A stretch of 64,000 nucleotides of DNA from Podocnemis expansa. Taxonomy: Eukaryota > Chordata > Testudines > Podocnemididae. Position numbers and translations under genes: made by a program. Shown piece after piece: positions 33,890 to 46,222 of this stretch (the stretch's first letter is position 1; each line of letters opens with the position of its first letter). The notes under the pieces were generated by a model that saw nothing but the letters and a program-made list of their open reading frames with translations, searched no databases and was not told where the DNA came from. The stretch covers positions 8,780,579 to 8,844,578 of the forward strand of contig ML682024.1 of assembly GCA_007922195.1 (NCBI GenBank). The letters run 5' to 3'.

Positions 33890-34110
33890 GGGCTTATGGT
33901 TAAGGCAATAAGGTTGAATACATTGGAGACTGGAATCAAATTCCATCTCTGCCACACAGTCCTTGGATTTCTCACTTTATCTCTTTGGGCCTCAGTCCTC
34001 ATCTGTGAAATGGGAAAAATAATTCTGCTTTGTCTAAAGGGAGCCTCTTCAAAGCCCCTCAGGGATTTAGGGGCAGAAGTGTATGACTGTGTGCTTCTAA
34101 ATGCCTCAGG
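33890..34110 (+). repeat. MIR-type SINE
   Basis: Orthologous in position to 5115-5300: 'ggttaaggcaataaggttga', 'ccatctctgccacacagtcc', 'gtgaaatgggaaaaataatt'. Confidence 0.75.
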
Positions 34111-37100
34111 TGCTTCTACAATTTCTCCCCTAAAATTGAGAGCCTTTCTAGGTAGTGGCTGGCTCTCACTAAGGATTTGTCTACACAGGGAATTTGACCA
34201 GTAGGATCATACTGTTGTAACTAAGTCATTACTGATATCCTGGGATAACTTCTTACAGTGCCCCTTTTATTCTAGAATCAGATAGCCTTGACTTGGGTTA
34301 GTTTACATCACTTTCCAAGTGACATAAGCTAAAGTGAACAAAACCGCTTGCACACCAGAGCAAGAATGCACCATTGGGGAAGTATCCTGTGAAAGCTGCA
34401 GTGGGTTAGTAGGACTCTGATTTCTGTTGGTCAATTTCTCTCTGCAGACCAGCCTGTAGTGTTTGTGCAGCACCCAGCACAAAGGGGCCCTGACTTCAGC
34501 TGGGGTGGTGGGTCTGGTTATACAAATAATAAAGGCAAGGTGCAGGCAGGGCTCAGTGGCCAGGTGCTAGACAAGTAGCCAAGGGACAAAGTTTCTGTTC
34601 CTGCTTCTATATTCCCTACCAAAGCTGTATTCTTCTGCACACGGGGATTCAGTTATTCGAATGTGAGTGTAATGCAAGAGCCTAACAGAGAGTGATCTCT
34701 GTAACAGATCTAGGGAGACGAAGGGAGAGGAAATGTTGCATCTGGGTCACTGTTGTTAGGCAGACACAATAACATTGCAGAGCCACAAACTTTTGTAATT
34801 GGGTGCAGTAGTTTTGGACAACCTCAATGGGCTTCCTGTAAGACCCAGAAACTCCAGGAAAGCAAGTCCTCAGGGCAGCTGTTTTTAACAAAACCCATGT
34901 GACCTGCATGGGCTGGGAGAGGGGCAGCCACAGGAGCAAAAAGGAAGCTGTTTTCTTCTAGCTCTGAATTATTTTGCAGCAGGTTAGTGCTATTTTAAGA
35001 CTTCCAACAGACATGAGCGGTGCTAGGTAAAATAAAACAAAAAGGAGGGGGAAACTAACCTCTTTAATTTTAATTGTACACCTGAAATGTCATTTAATTT
35101 TAGTCAAACTATGCTAACCTTCCTGGTTCACTCTCTCAACTCTTCTTGACACATAATAATAAAGAAAAAGTTGTCTCTAGTTTGCTATTCTTAGTTTGTG
35201 TATTTTCTGTAACAGGATTTTTCTTTTATATAATTTATATTAATTAATTAGATAATTAGATAACTAAGCAATTCCACAGTCCAGCAGAGGTGGGGAAAAA
35301 GCCTCCATGAATTATAGTTAAACATTTCTTTAAGAAAGGGGAAAAAATCTTTTACAGTTCTGTTCAATCATTAAACTAAATACAGATAATAAACGAAAAC
35401 TAAAAGTCGGGTGACTCCTCCCTGAGCTTTTAGAACTCTAAAACTACTTCTTACTTTCTGTGAAAACTGACCAGTTTAAATTTAGTTTTTCTTTCATTTA
35501 GGCATATAAATAACTAAAATAATATATATAAATTATACGTGTTACTTTGTCAAATTTAAGCCATTAATTTTATCATTGTGAAGTGTTATAGAGATTTTAT
35601 TAATTTTTAAGTTTAATTGAACAAAGTTTCAGCCTAAGCAGTCCTTGCAGAACTTTCTTAAATAGCTAAATTCTTGAGCTCCATGTGTTCTTCTATACAA
35701 TTGTGTTAGAATATGTGGAGAGGAGTGGTAACTCACACTCTGATCACCCAAAACTTTATGCTAACTCTTTGAGGCACATCTTGTTTGTGCTCAGTATTCA
35801 TATAGTGCTTCTAGGTACCTGGATCCCATACAGCAAAGTTATGTAATTGTTTCGTGCAGCAACTGCTTCCCGAGAGCTAAATGCTCTCATGATGTTCTCT
35901 TGCAACCACAGGTCTGCAGTTTCTGTTTGAGGGTAACAAACTCAACTTCACAAAGCCACAGTTTGTGACAAATAATTTTTGCTTTATATTTAGATTTAAA
36001 TGACTTGCAGGGAAATTATGAACAGAGGGCTCACAGAACCTGCAAGTTCAAAAGTAACCCTGATGCTATTGTCAGTTTTCATGATTTTCAAGCAAATCAA
36101 GATATTGGTTGATTTTCTTAGAGCTCAGCTTCTAGGGTGTTGGGATTATGTGAAAGTTTTTGCTTTTGTTTAAAATATTAAGTTTTTAGCCCTCCTTGGT
36201 GTGAAGAAAAGCTGAAAAATCTTATCTCTAAAGAATAAAACAGAAAGAAAAAAATTGATAATTTCTTTTAAAAACTCATAAATTTTGTGACAGAATTTGG
36301 ATTTTGGGGGGCTGCCTCATGATTTTTGTACACATTTGGCTGCCAGTGTAGCTGTTTAACAAGGAACAGAGGACTCGGGGGCAGAGTAGTTGATATAAAA
36401 AAATAAGGTGATAGGTATAAAGAGTCTGGATATTTTCTCCAATTTTATTCAGTAGAAACATTTTGTTTCCCTAAAAGGCAAACAGACAGCATTTGCTCTG
36501 GGAATATTGCAGTGTCCTGCAGCACTTTGGGACATAGTGGCAGAGAAGGTCCCCTACTTCCTTACTTCATGGCTTCTAAAGCTGTCTTGGATTTTGGCGG
36601 GTTTTGTGATGCAGCTCTGCTGTGTTGAGTGCTTGCTGCATTTCAGTAACTGGGGCATTAATGACACCTGTCCTGCTGCAGAACGATGATCGCATATGTC
36701 ACCTTCTCTTCCTTCTTTGGGTCCCTGTGTGCTTTAAGATAAAACACAGTGATGTTACTTTTCTGCTAAGCCATGCTAAAGTGAGAGAAATGAAACTCTG
36801 ACAGCACTACTCTGTGTACATCAGGAGCAGTTCTGGGCAGCTAGGCTGGGAAACACCAGTGACCTAACACTAACCCCAGTATTCTCCATGAGGGGCAGGG
36901 CCTGACTGGCCAAGCTACCAGCACAGGTGGGAGACAGCTTCTTGCTCCTGGGTGAAGATCTGTGGCCGCAGCAGAGAAACTGGGGAAACAGACACAGGGA
37001 ATCCTGAGTAAATCCATGCTCCAAGTCAATGGGTCACTTCTGAACAGGAACAGGTCAAGAAATCACTCTTCACTATCACTTCACTTATGTCATTAATAAA

Positions 37101-37369
37101 AACTCTGACTCAGTCTGGAGCATCGCAGCTATTCCACCAAAGCATCTGGGGAGAGAATGAGACCAACGCATTGTCACTTGGCCCTTGTAAATGCCCATAA
37201 GGGAAGACACCTCACTGAACAGATATTATAGTCTCACGGCTCCCATTTCTTCCCCACCTCGGTGGAGCTCCTTGAGGGGATACACTTGGCACAGGGTAAC
37301 CTGATCCTAACTGACTTACTTATAATGACTTATTCTAAATTTTTATATAAAAATATAAAATGAGGAAAC
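34111..37369. other. Duplicated intergenic DNA, no gene recognised
   Basis: AT-rich, matching 59190-62400 of copy 3. A polyadenylation-type AATAAA at 34527 could serve receptor C. Otherwise no coding sequence found. Confidence 0.5.
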
Positions 37370-38585
37370 CAGTCTCTGAGTGGCGCAAAGCCCAGATGGT
37401 TGTGTGTGCCTGTGCTTCTTTGGAGTGAACTCTGCCTCCAGGATTTGACACTGCTCACTGTTTCTAAACATCTGAGACATTTAAGGGCACAGGTGTCAAG
37501 CATATGGTTTGTGGGCTGGATAGTGCCTATGAACTTCATTGATCCAGCCCATGAAGGTCTCTGCACAATGCTGTGAGATCACACTGTCTCGCTCTCTGTG
37601 AAGGAGAGAGTGTGATCTCATGGCACCAGGGAACGCAGTCCCACATAAACAGCGGTCCACGATGCCATGAGAGTGTACAGGTCTCAAAGCACTGTGGAGC
37701 AGTGGGTATGCAAGACTTTGCTCTGCCATCACACACTCTCTCCTTACAATTGAGAGAGAGAGAGAGGGAGAGCATGTTTTCATGGAATCACAGAGTGCTG
37801 TGTATGCCAGACTCTTACGGTGATGTCTTGCGTACACAGCCTTGTGTAAACCAGGCCCTCTGTGGCTCGCTTCAAGTCATTTAATTCAAATCTGGCTCAA
37901 CACAGCAAATGAGTTTAATACCCCCGTTTGAGAGCTTTTTTAAACAACAGGTTTTTTTAATTTATATTTTGACTCTCACATTTTCGGAGATAAGAATATC
38001 TCCCGCATACATATTTCAGCCTTCAGCCTTGGGCTGCACAATGCAGCCAACAGGTGGGCACAAATAGTCCGCCAGAGCATCGTCTATTGCAACTTGTTGC
38101 TATACTGTCACATCCTGCTTCACATTTGCACAGAGTGGCAGTGGCATACTAAGATGGGGGGGGCATGCCCCTGGGCACTGGCCTGGGGGTTGCACTGGTC
38201 AGGACCTCCTTGGTAGAGCAGTTCTCACACTGTTGCAGGTAACCAGGGGCCAGGCTGTGACCCCCATCCAACACCCCTTCCCACACCAGCCAGGAGTGGC
38301 AGCAATGCCATCATTTGCTCCTCTTCCACCCTCCCTCACTGGCCTAGTTTTTGCTCAGCTGATAAGAATGTAATGTGTAGCAGAGCCAATGGCAGGGTTG
38401 AGAGCCTTTGCAGCAGTTTGTCTTGAAAGAAGCAAGGCAGCTCTCAGCTGTCTCTGGGCTGAGTCTGAAGATGCTGCAGATTTCCCCATAATCTGCCCCT
38501 CTCCTTCACATGCTGACATACTAAAAAGGCAGGAGCAAGGTCCTTCTGCTGCTCAGGGGTGTTGGGGGGGCAGCTCCCAGTGAAA
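37370..38585. repeat. Insertion or rearranged block private to copy 2
   Basis: Copy 3 passes directly from 'tatataatattaaggagcca' (62420) to 'gagctttcacctggatgtgt' (62470), whereas here about 1.2 kb intervenes. It includes a stretch with repeated 'gagagagtgtgatctcatgg' and a (GA) run (37580-37780). Confidence 0.55.
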
Positions 38586-38929
38586 TTCCAGCACCCACTG
38601 AAGGCTGTGGAACGCTTTACGAAGAGAGCTTTCCCCAGGATGTGCCTTTTCAATGGAGGACAGGAAGTGGTAACACTCAGAGCCGCAAGCCGTGGCAATG
38701 CAGAACTGAGGCTGGGAATTGCAGGCAAAGGATGGGACAAAGGAACCTCAGGGACTCAGATGCACAAGACTTGGGACCCTGAAAACTCTTTCTCCCCATT
38801 CACTTCTATCATATACAGGTTGTTGGTTTTATGCTTGGCCAGTCTGACTTGGTATCTACCTGTCCCCAGCCAGTTAACACATTTGCCCCAGTCACCATAT
38901 TTCTCCCCTGTGTGCAGGTGACCCCCCAG

Positions 38930-39372
38930 AGCCGGCTCAAAGGGTTGTGATGCCCTGAGCCAGCTTTTGCTTTTGCACCCGTGGTGGGTGGGTAGGGTGG
39001 AACCTGGCTTCCACTTTGGGCCGGCTCCCCTTGCCCCCAGGATGGGGAACAGCCAGCCCAGGGGTGGAGCGGGACAGCCGAGAAGCTGGGCTCTGCTCTC
39101 TTGTCCTGCCCCTGGGCTGGCTGTTCCTCCCTAGGGGTGGGGAGGGCCAGCACAGAGGCGGAGCGAAAGAGTGGAGTCCACCCTATGGGCTGGCCCTCTC
39201 TGCCCCTCGGGACGGAGTGGCTGGCTCAGGATACTGGCAGGAGCGCAGGGTCTGGTTTCAGGGCTGGCCTGCCCTGCCCCTGGCACCCCTAAGCTGTGGC
39301 ACCCCAAGCCGGTGCCACACTGGCTCATTGCTACAGCCAACCCTGATAAACTGACATGTACCAAAAGACCCC
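38930..39372. repeat. GC-rich repeat inserted in copy 2
   Basis: Begins AGAGCCGGCTCAAAGGG and has GGGCCGGCTCCCCTTGCCCC. Copy 3 (62768-62790) is uninterrupted there, so this is a younger insertion. No coding function. Confidence 0.65.
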
Positions 39373-39506
39373 AGTCATCCCAAAACTCCAAAAGCTCTTA
39401 CAGACAAGAATGTCTTCGGGAACATTGCTGGTGTCACACTGGTTTTGTTCTCTGTGGGGGGGTAACAAGAGCAAGGTGTTAGTGATGTGGCATAATCTCT
39501 CTGTTT

Positions 39507-39544
39507 TTAGAGATCCAGCTGTGAATAGATTCTTTCTATGAGCC
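39507..39544 (-). CDS. Receptor D terminal exon with YSQL motif
   Basis: The acceptor CAACTTCAG precedes it. It encodes LIERIYSQLDL and TAA (39507-39509). The copy 3 equivalent (near 62941-62905) has one extra base that removes the tyrosine motif. Confidence 0.7.
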
Positions 39545-42500
39545 CTGAAGTTGGGGGATGCAGGAGGCAGGCAGGGAACATGCACTGTAAAGGGCGGGGT
39601 GGACTCCTGGTGCTGAGGGTCTGTGTGTCATTGCCCCCTGCCTGGGCAGAACAGTGGCAGAGCCTGGAACTGCCTCTTGTCCCCACCTGTCTTTCCCTTT
39701 TTGTTTCAAACAAGCTCACTCTGCTGCTGGTGAGTTTGACAAGAACAAGCCACTTGGGCAAACCCCTTCCATAAGTGTTTCTTTGTAACACCCACATCCC
39801 ACCCCAGCCAGGGCATTTCTCCTTCTCTGGCCTTTTCAAGTATTCCTTCACAACAAATGGAACAAAACCCCCTGGTGCATCCTCTGGGCCTTCCATGAGG
39901 TGGAGAGATGGGATGCAGAATGTGGAAATGAGACATGAGAGGGAATAATCTGATCCTACCTCTGATCCCTCAGTAGAGACGCGACTGGAAGGGAGTGAGA
40001 CGTGGCCGGAGATGTGGGCATGAGTTGTGAGTAGAGAGAGAGTGAGAAAGAAAGAAACTCAATGACATGGCTCTACTCAATTTATCATCCTGCTGATACA
40101 GAGCCCCACCGCCCTGACTGCTGGTTTCTTCCACCAGTCCTACTATCCGTCCCTCCAAGTGATGTCCCTAACTCATAATTTTAGTGCCCATCTCACAGCA
40201 TTTGATGTTCTATGCAAAGTCCCAGGTCAGAAAGTCAGGGTACTTAGTGAGAATCTTGAGTTTCATTAGTGAAAAAGGATATTTATAGCCCTCATATGCA
40301 GATTAAAGCCTGGAAATGTGACCTGAGCTACACCCTCAAAGATCAAACCCACCAAACAAGTACAAAGAACCCACATTAGTGACTTGTTGGAAATCCTGTG
40401 AGCTTTAAGCCAATTTCAAGATGGTTTGGAGAAACTTAAAAAGTTTGAAGCTTGGAGCTGGTGAAGCTGTGAGGGCAGGTTTGCAGGGCAGAGCTGTGTC
40501 CATTGCTCTCTTTTTCAGGGTTGTTAGGTCCTGATTCAAGACAACACTTCATCTCCTCCTTGATCTTTCTTTCCAGCCAGCCTCCCAAAAAGGAATGATG
40601 GATTTCATCGTGTCTTTGCTCATGTCTCTCCCCCATCCCAGATACACTGGGTACAGGGTATCTAAGGGCTTATCTTTGCCAGGTTTGTCTGTACATCTGA
40701 TAACACTTGTTGGTGACACTGTCATACTCACCTTTCTTCCCCAGAAAATACAGCACCACAGACAGAACAAGGATGACAGGAACTGTAATTCCCAACACAA
40801 GTTTTAGATCCAGCCCTAGGAAAGAACCTTGATGTAAATGTCCTCTCCAAGCAACCAGTAGCAAGTCCCGGTTGGTGGAGGTGGCTGAGTCCCATAGTAA
40901 GTGACTTCACATATTCTCATGAACACATGCAGGGACCTCACCCACAATCATCTATTATCTTCAGGGTAGCATTATTGGCTCTACTTTGTGAATAAAATTG
41001 GTTGATGTTTTTCCACAATTTTTTAAATCCAGGAGTTTAACTGAAATCAAAATCTCTCCCCAAAATGGTTGACATTCAAGGACCTTGCTAGTCATTCAAC
41101 AAAAATGATTGTGAAATGAAAGAAAGCATTTTGTTTTGAATTGAAAGTTTTGTTTCATTTTGGTTTTCAAAATACAGAAATGGGAGGAAAATATCCTTTT
41201 AAAATGAAACAAAGCAAAACTATCTGTGTTTCTAACAGACATTTTTGTCTCGCATTGGTCATGAAAACCTCAAACAAAGGAAACTAAAGTCAAAATAAGA
41301 TGAAATTTTCTACACCAAATTTTGAAAGAAATCTTTCATTTTTTGTTCAGAACATTTTGTTCACAAACTTTTAATTCACTTTTTTTTTTTACCAGAAATA
41401 AAACTGGATTTTCCCTAAGCTCTCAGTGTGAATTACTCAAGGTGGGAAACATCCCTGTGGGATCTGTCCTGCTTGAAGGAAGTACCACTCTTCAGAACTG
41501 TGCTTGTTACAAACTTAACTTTAAACAGCCATTTTAGTTTCATCAATGTGCCTTAAGCATGTTCTTAAAACTTAAGAAAATGCACAGGTTCTCTCCTGAA
41601 CTGAGCCAGACTTGAACACATGCTTGAGAGATTTCCTGAGTTTGGGATCTGACCAGCATATAGAGAGATGTGCAGAGTTGAGCGAAACAAATGGAACAGT
41701 TTTCTGCAGAAATGCTGTTTCTTCAAAAATCAAAACACTTCGACAAAGCACTTCAATGTTTTGGAATCAAAATGTTGCTAAATTTCTATTCCATTAGAAT
41801 CTGAAATGTTATGTTTATTCCTGATTCTAGATAAAAATAAACTGTGAAAGGTCAGAATGTCTCACAGGACAGAAATGCTATGTTCTCACAGATCCTGAGG
41901 CACAGATAACATTAGAAGGATTTTGGCAGGAGTTCTAGGTGGTGCTGTTACACAATGCCTGACACTGTCTTTTACTTGCCAGGCATGCGGCGCACACAGC
42001 CTTTGCGCATGTGTGCGTGCACACACACATGCACACACTGGGCTGTTTGCTGAAGCAGATGATTTGTGGGATGCTTGGGCAAAGAGTCAGGTTTGGGCTC
42101 TGCTAAGGTCAGTTCCCAAGGCTCAGTTGCTGCCTGGGAACCAGGTACTGGCATGGAGCTGACATTCCTGAAAGGAGTCTGTCCACCTGCTGTTTGTGAC
42201 GCCTCTGTTCTAGGACTGGAGCACAGAGCATGAATAACTAATTACAGGGAGAGGAAGAACTTGTAAGCCCAGGAGTGATGATTCCATTTGATGCTGCCAG
42301 GCAGAGCAACAACAAACACAGTGAGTGGAGGAGGAAATAATTCCCTAAATGTCAGTTTACCAGGCGGGGGCAATGAACTCCAGATGAAAGTCTTGCCCCA
42401 AAGAAGAGTTTGGGATTCCCCTTTGAAAGAATCATTTGACTGCCTTACAAAGATGTTGTCCAGCTCAGCAATGCTGGTTAAAGCCTGGGAGAGCAGCAGG

Positions 42501-45500
42501 GAGAATGTGCTGCCTTGGATTCTCCTATCACCATACTGTATTTTTGTGTGTTTCTTCCACATCTATCATCATGGTGGCTACACTAAAAATGGGGATTCGC
42601 AGCTCAGGACTCCCATTCCCCTAAATAGTGGCCCAAGAATAAAGAAACACTTCATAATCATTTACCTTGGGAGGAGGAATCCCCAACATCGTCTCTGCTG
42701 GAGTCCTCACCTAGGCAATAAACACATAAGAAATCAGAGCCTACCATGGCCCTTCTCCAGGCCCATACACTGCCCTACCACTGCTACACAATGCACAATT
42801 GTGAGGAAGCCACTCAGAAATCACTCCAGGGGTCCGCTCTGTTCACAGCTGATCTGAACTCTGCTATGGCGGACTCTTTTCCAGTCCAGCCCAGGTCCCC
42901 ACGCTGCTGTGTAGCCAGCTCCCAAATCCAGCTTCAGAGTGTCCACCCCTGTTTCTTCTGGACTCTGTTATGGGGTCCTCCCTCCAGGAATCTCCCAGGA
43001 AGCCCCAATCAGGAGTGACTGTCAGCCAGTGTGGTAGTCAGAGGGTTTATTAGCAATCCCATTTACACAGCTAGGATGGTTGGCTATCAGATTAACCAAG
43101 GGGTGTAGTAGCAAAACCCCAAAAAGAGCAGATTCATGCCCTAGGACCCTTCCCCTTAGGATCTACTCCCCACCTCCTTCGTCTCATCCCAGTCCTTTGT
43201 TCCTCTTATCAGGCTAGTGAACCCTGCCCCTTGGTCCAAGCCAGTCACAACCTGGGTGACCAGCAGGGGGTCCAGGTACAGTCTGCCTAAGAGCCCCTCT
43301 GCTCTCTAGTGGTCCTTATAATAATCACACACCCAAGTCTCATCACCAGAATACAGGAACAGAAAGGAAGACAAACTGGGGTATCACCCATGACATCCCA
43401 AACTAGCCCAAGGGGGGTTTCCCATTTCATCACAGCAATAACTGATTAAAGCCTGGAAAAGCAATAGAGAGAATGTGCAGACTTGGACAAGACTGTCAGC
43501 CTATTGTGTTATTTTTTGAACTTTTATCTATACCATGGCAGTCACACTTAGCCTGGAATTGCCCAGCCCAGGACTCACATTCCCCTAATTAGTGGCCCCA
43601 GAATAAAGAAATGCATCAGAATCATTTACCATGGGAGGAGGAATTCCTGACATCATCACTTCTGGAGTCCCCACCTAGGCAATAAATACATAAGAGATCA
43701 GAACTGACCATGGCCCCACTACAAGCCCATACACTGCTCTGGCACAGCTAAAGAATGGGAGATAACTGAACGGTGGGTGTGTGGCTGAGATGGACTAGGG
43801 GTTATATTCAGCATTGTGATCAGGGCACCACACATTAGGAAAAGTGTGAACAAAATAGGGACAGTCCAGAGCAGAGCAACAAAAATGATCAAAGGTTTAG
43901 AAAACCTGCCTTAAGGAAATGTTCAAAAAGCTGGGCATGTTTAGTTTTGAGCAATGAAGACTCGGGATTCCTGAGAACCATTTTCAAATGCATTCAGGGC
44001 TGTTATAGAGGATGGTGGTCAAGTGTCTTCAGTGCCTGCTGAGGGTGGGGCAAGAACAAATAGGCTCAGTCTGTAGCACAGGAAGTTGTTTAGATAAGAC
44101 AGCAGGAGAAAACTTTCTAGTGACAAGGGCAGTTAAAGCTCTGGAACAGCTTCCAAGGGAGGCTGTCAAGTCCCATCATCAAAGGTTATTAAGGACAGAT
44201 TGGACAAACCTCTGGCAGACACAGCCTGGGTTTACTCAATTCTGTGTCAGTGCATGGGGCTGGACTTGATAGCATCTATGAACCTGGCATTTCTGTGATG
44301 TCCCCCCGCCCCACCTGCCTCAGCTGGGCCTTCTGAGCTGAGAGGGGTGAAAGATAGGGTGTTCGTGGGGAGGTGGGTTGTTCTCTGTAATAAATTTTTA
44401 ATGTTTTTTTTAAAAATCTTTTCTTTTGAATTTTGAAAATTGATGGATTTCAGTATTTGGATGATTGTGGGTTGTTATTTCATTGTTGTTCTCTCTTTGC
44501 TGTTCACCCCCCCCCCCTTTCCTGTGACACTGAGATGCGGGGCTGTGGTAAGCCAGGATACAGTCTCCCACACACATACCCACACACACACACTGACCTT
44601 ACTGGTGATGCTGAGGTTCTGGGCCAGGCTGAGCTGGGATTTGGTCACCTGGTTGTGACTGTCCTTGACCTCGAACCCACAGGAGTAATTCCCAGAACTG
44701 CCCCTGGACACCGTATAGACAGAGCTGTAGGTAACTTTCTATAATAAACAAACCCTTCTGGGAGGAAACCTCCTCCCCATCTTTACAGATGGTGCGGGTG
44801 GCTGGGACACTGGAGAACATAGCACACTGGAACACAGACCCCTGACTGGGCAGATATTTGGCTCAGGTGGAAAATGGGAACATAGAGAGAACTTGGGAAG
44901 AGGAACGGGCCATGGGTGACCTTCTCATTTGAAGCTGTCTGGGATGAAATCTCCTTCCCATTGTTATAGCATATGACATGAGTGGCCAGGGTCTGAGTGA
45001 GCACAGAAAACTAGAGCTGCACCGACTCCGCTGGCGGGCCAGATATCTGATTCAGACAGAGTGGGGGCAGGGACATCATCTCAGAAGGAGAATGAGTCAG
45101 AGCTGTCAATCAGGTCATTAGTAGTTCCCAGTGCTATTGGCAGGACAGGAGGTAATTTAAAGGTCGCTGGGTCAGTGCCACATCTCAGATGGAGGCTTTG
45201 ACTCCAGCCCAGCTGGGCAGATGGGTGATGAGCTCTCTCCAGTGCTCAGGAGCTTCATTACCCAGGATCATTTGAGTTGCAGAAGAGCCTAGAGATTGGG
45301 CCAGGGTCTGACACCATGTGTCTCCAACAAGGAGCCCCAGGGTGGGCACCCCATTGATCCAGCTGGAACAGTATGGCCAAGAGAGAGGTGACCCTGCAGT
45401 GAGGCCAGCCCCTGGTTGTTGGGGGTTGTCTAGGTCCTGGACAACACTTTCTGCCTGCCCCTATAGTGCATGCAGTAAAGGCCTGTCACCAGACCCATAA

Positions 45501-46154
45501 TGCCAGTTTTTGCTGCCTGGGCGTGTTCCAGTCAGAACGCACCCCTTGCCATTAGTGGCTCTTGGAGCTGGTGCTGTGAAAGCCGCCTTCTAATAGAGCA
45601 GCTCTATTGAGCCACTCCGCACCGCCCAGGGCTTTGCCCCATTGGCCCCACTGTAGTTACAGCTCTGCCTGTCACTGCCCTTTTGAGCTCTCTAGCCAGA
45701 GAGCTGTGTCCACCTTTAATCCCTCTTGTGTCTGTTCTAACATCCTCCCTTTTCTTCTGCCCCTCCCATCTCTCAACTGGCACAGGGAACATCTCGAGCA
45801 ATTCCAGGCACAGGCTAAGGGAAGTGGCAGGCATTGGATCCCTCTTTCCTGGGAACCATCAGGGTGATAGGACCCAGCTCTGAACCTGCACAGCAATTGC
45901 TGATGCTGCTGGCCACATCATACTTGGCCTGTTAGTTTTCCCACCCCAGCAGTGCCTCCAGCTGCAGCACAGGCAATCAGCAAAAAAGTTCAGCCAACAC
46001 TGAAAATCTGCATCCTGGCTCTGCTGGGAAAGATGCAGGGATGCTGGTTGTGGTTCCCTGGCCAGGGTCAAATGGGAGCTCAGCCTAGGAGATCTCATGG
46101 TTCCTTCTGGCCATTCAGTCTCATCACCTTCCCACGAGGGCTCAGCTGATAGGG

Positions 46155-46222
<68 letters not shown>

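Larger units (their letters stand above)
33330..41000 (+). repeat. Segmental duplication, copy 2
   Basis: 33330-35460 matches copy 1 (4570-9082), and 34560-40865 matches copy 3 (58980-64000) with gaps. Insertions private to this copy, judged against copy 3, are at about 37370-38585 and 38930-39372. The right border is not known because copy 3 runs off the window. Confidence 0.8.

Noticed and set aside
42288..42857. Plus-strand frame of 189 codons
   Set aside because: It runs antisense over a stalk exon and its flanks; receptor B has no such open frame in the matching region.
46154..46220. CRISPR-like or regulatory array
   Set aside because: A simple dinucleotide microsatellite in a vertebrate intron.
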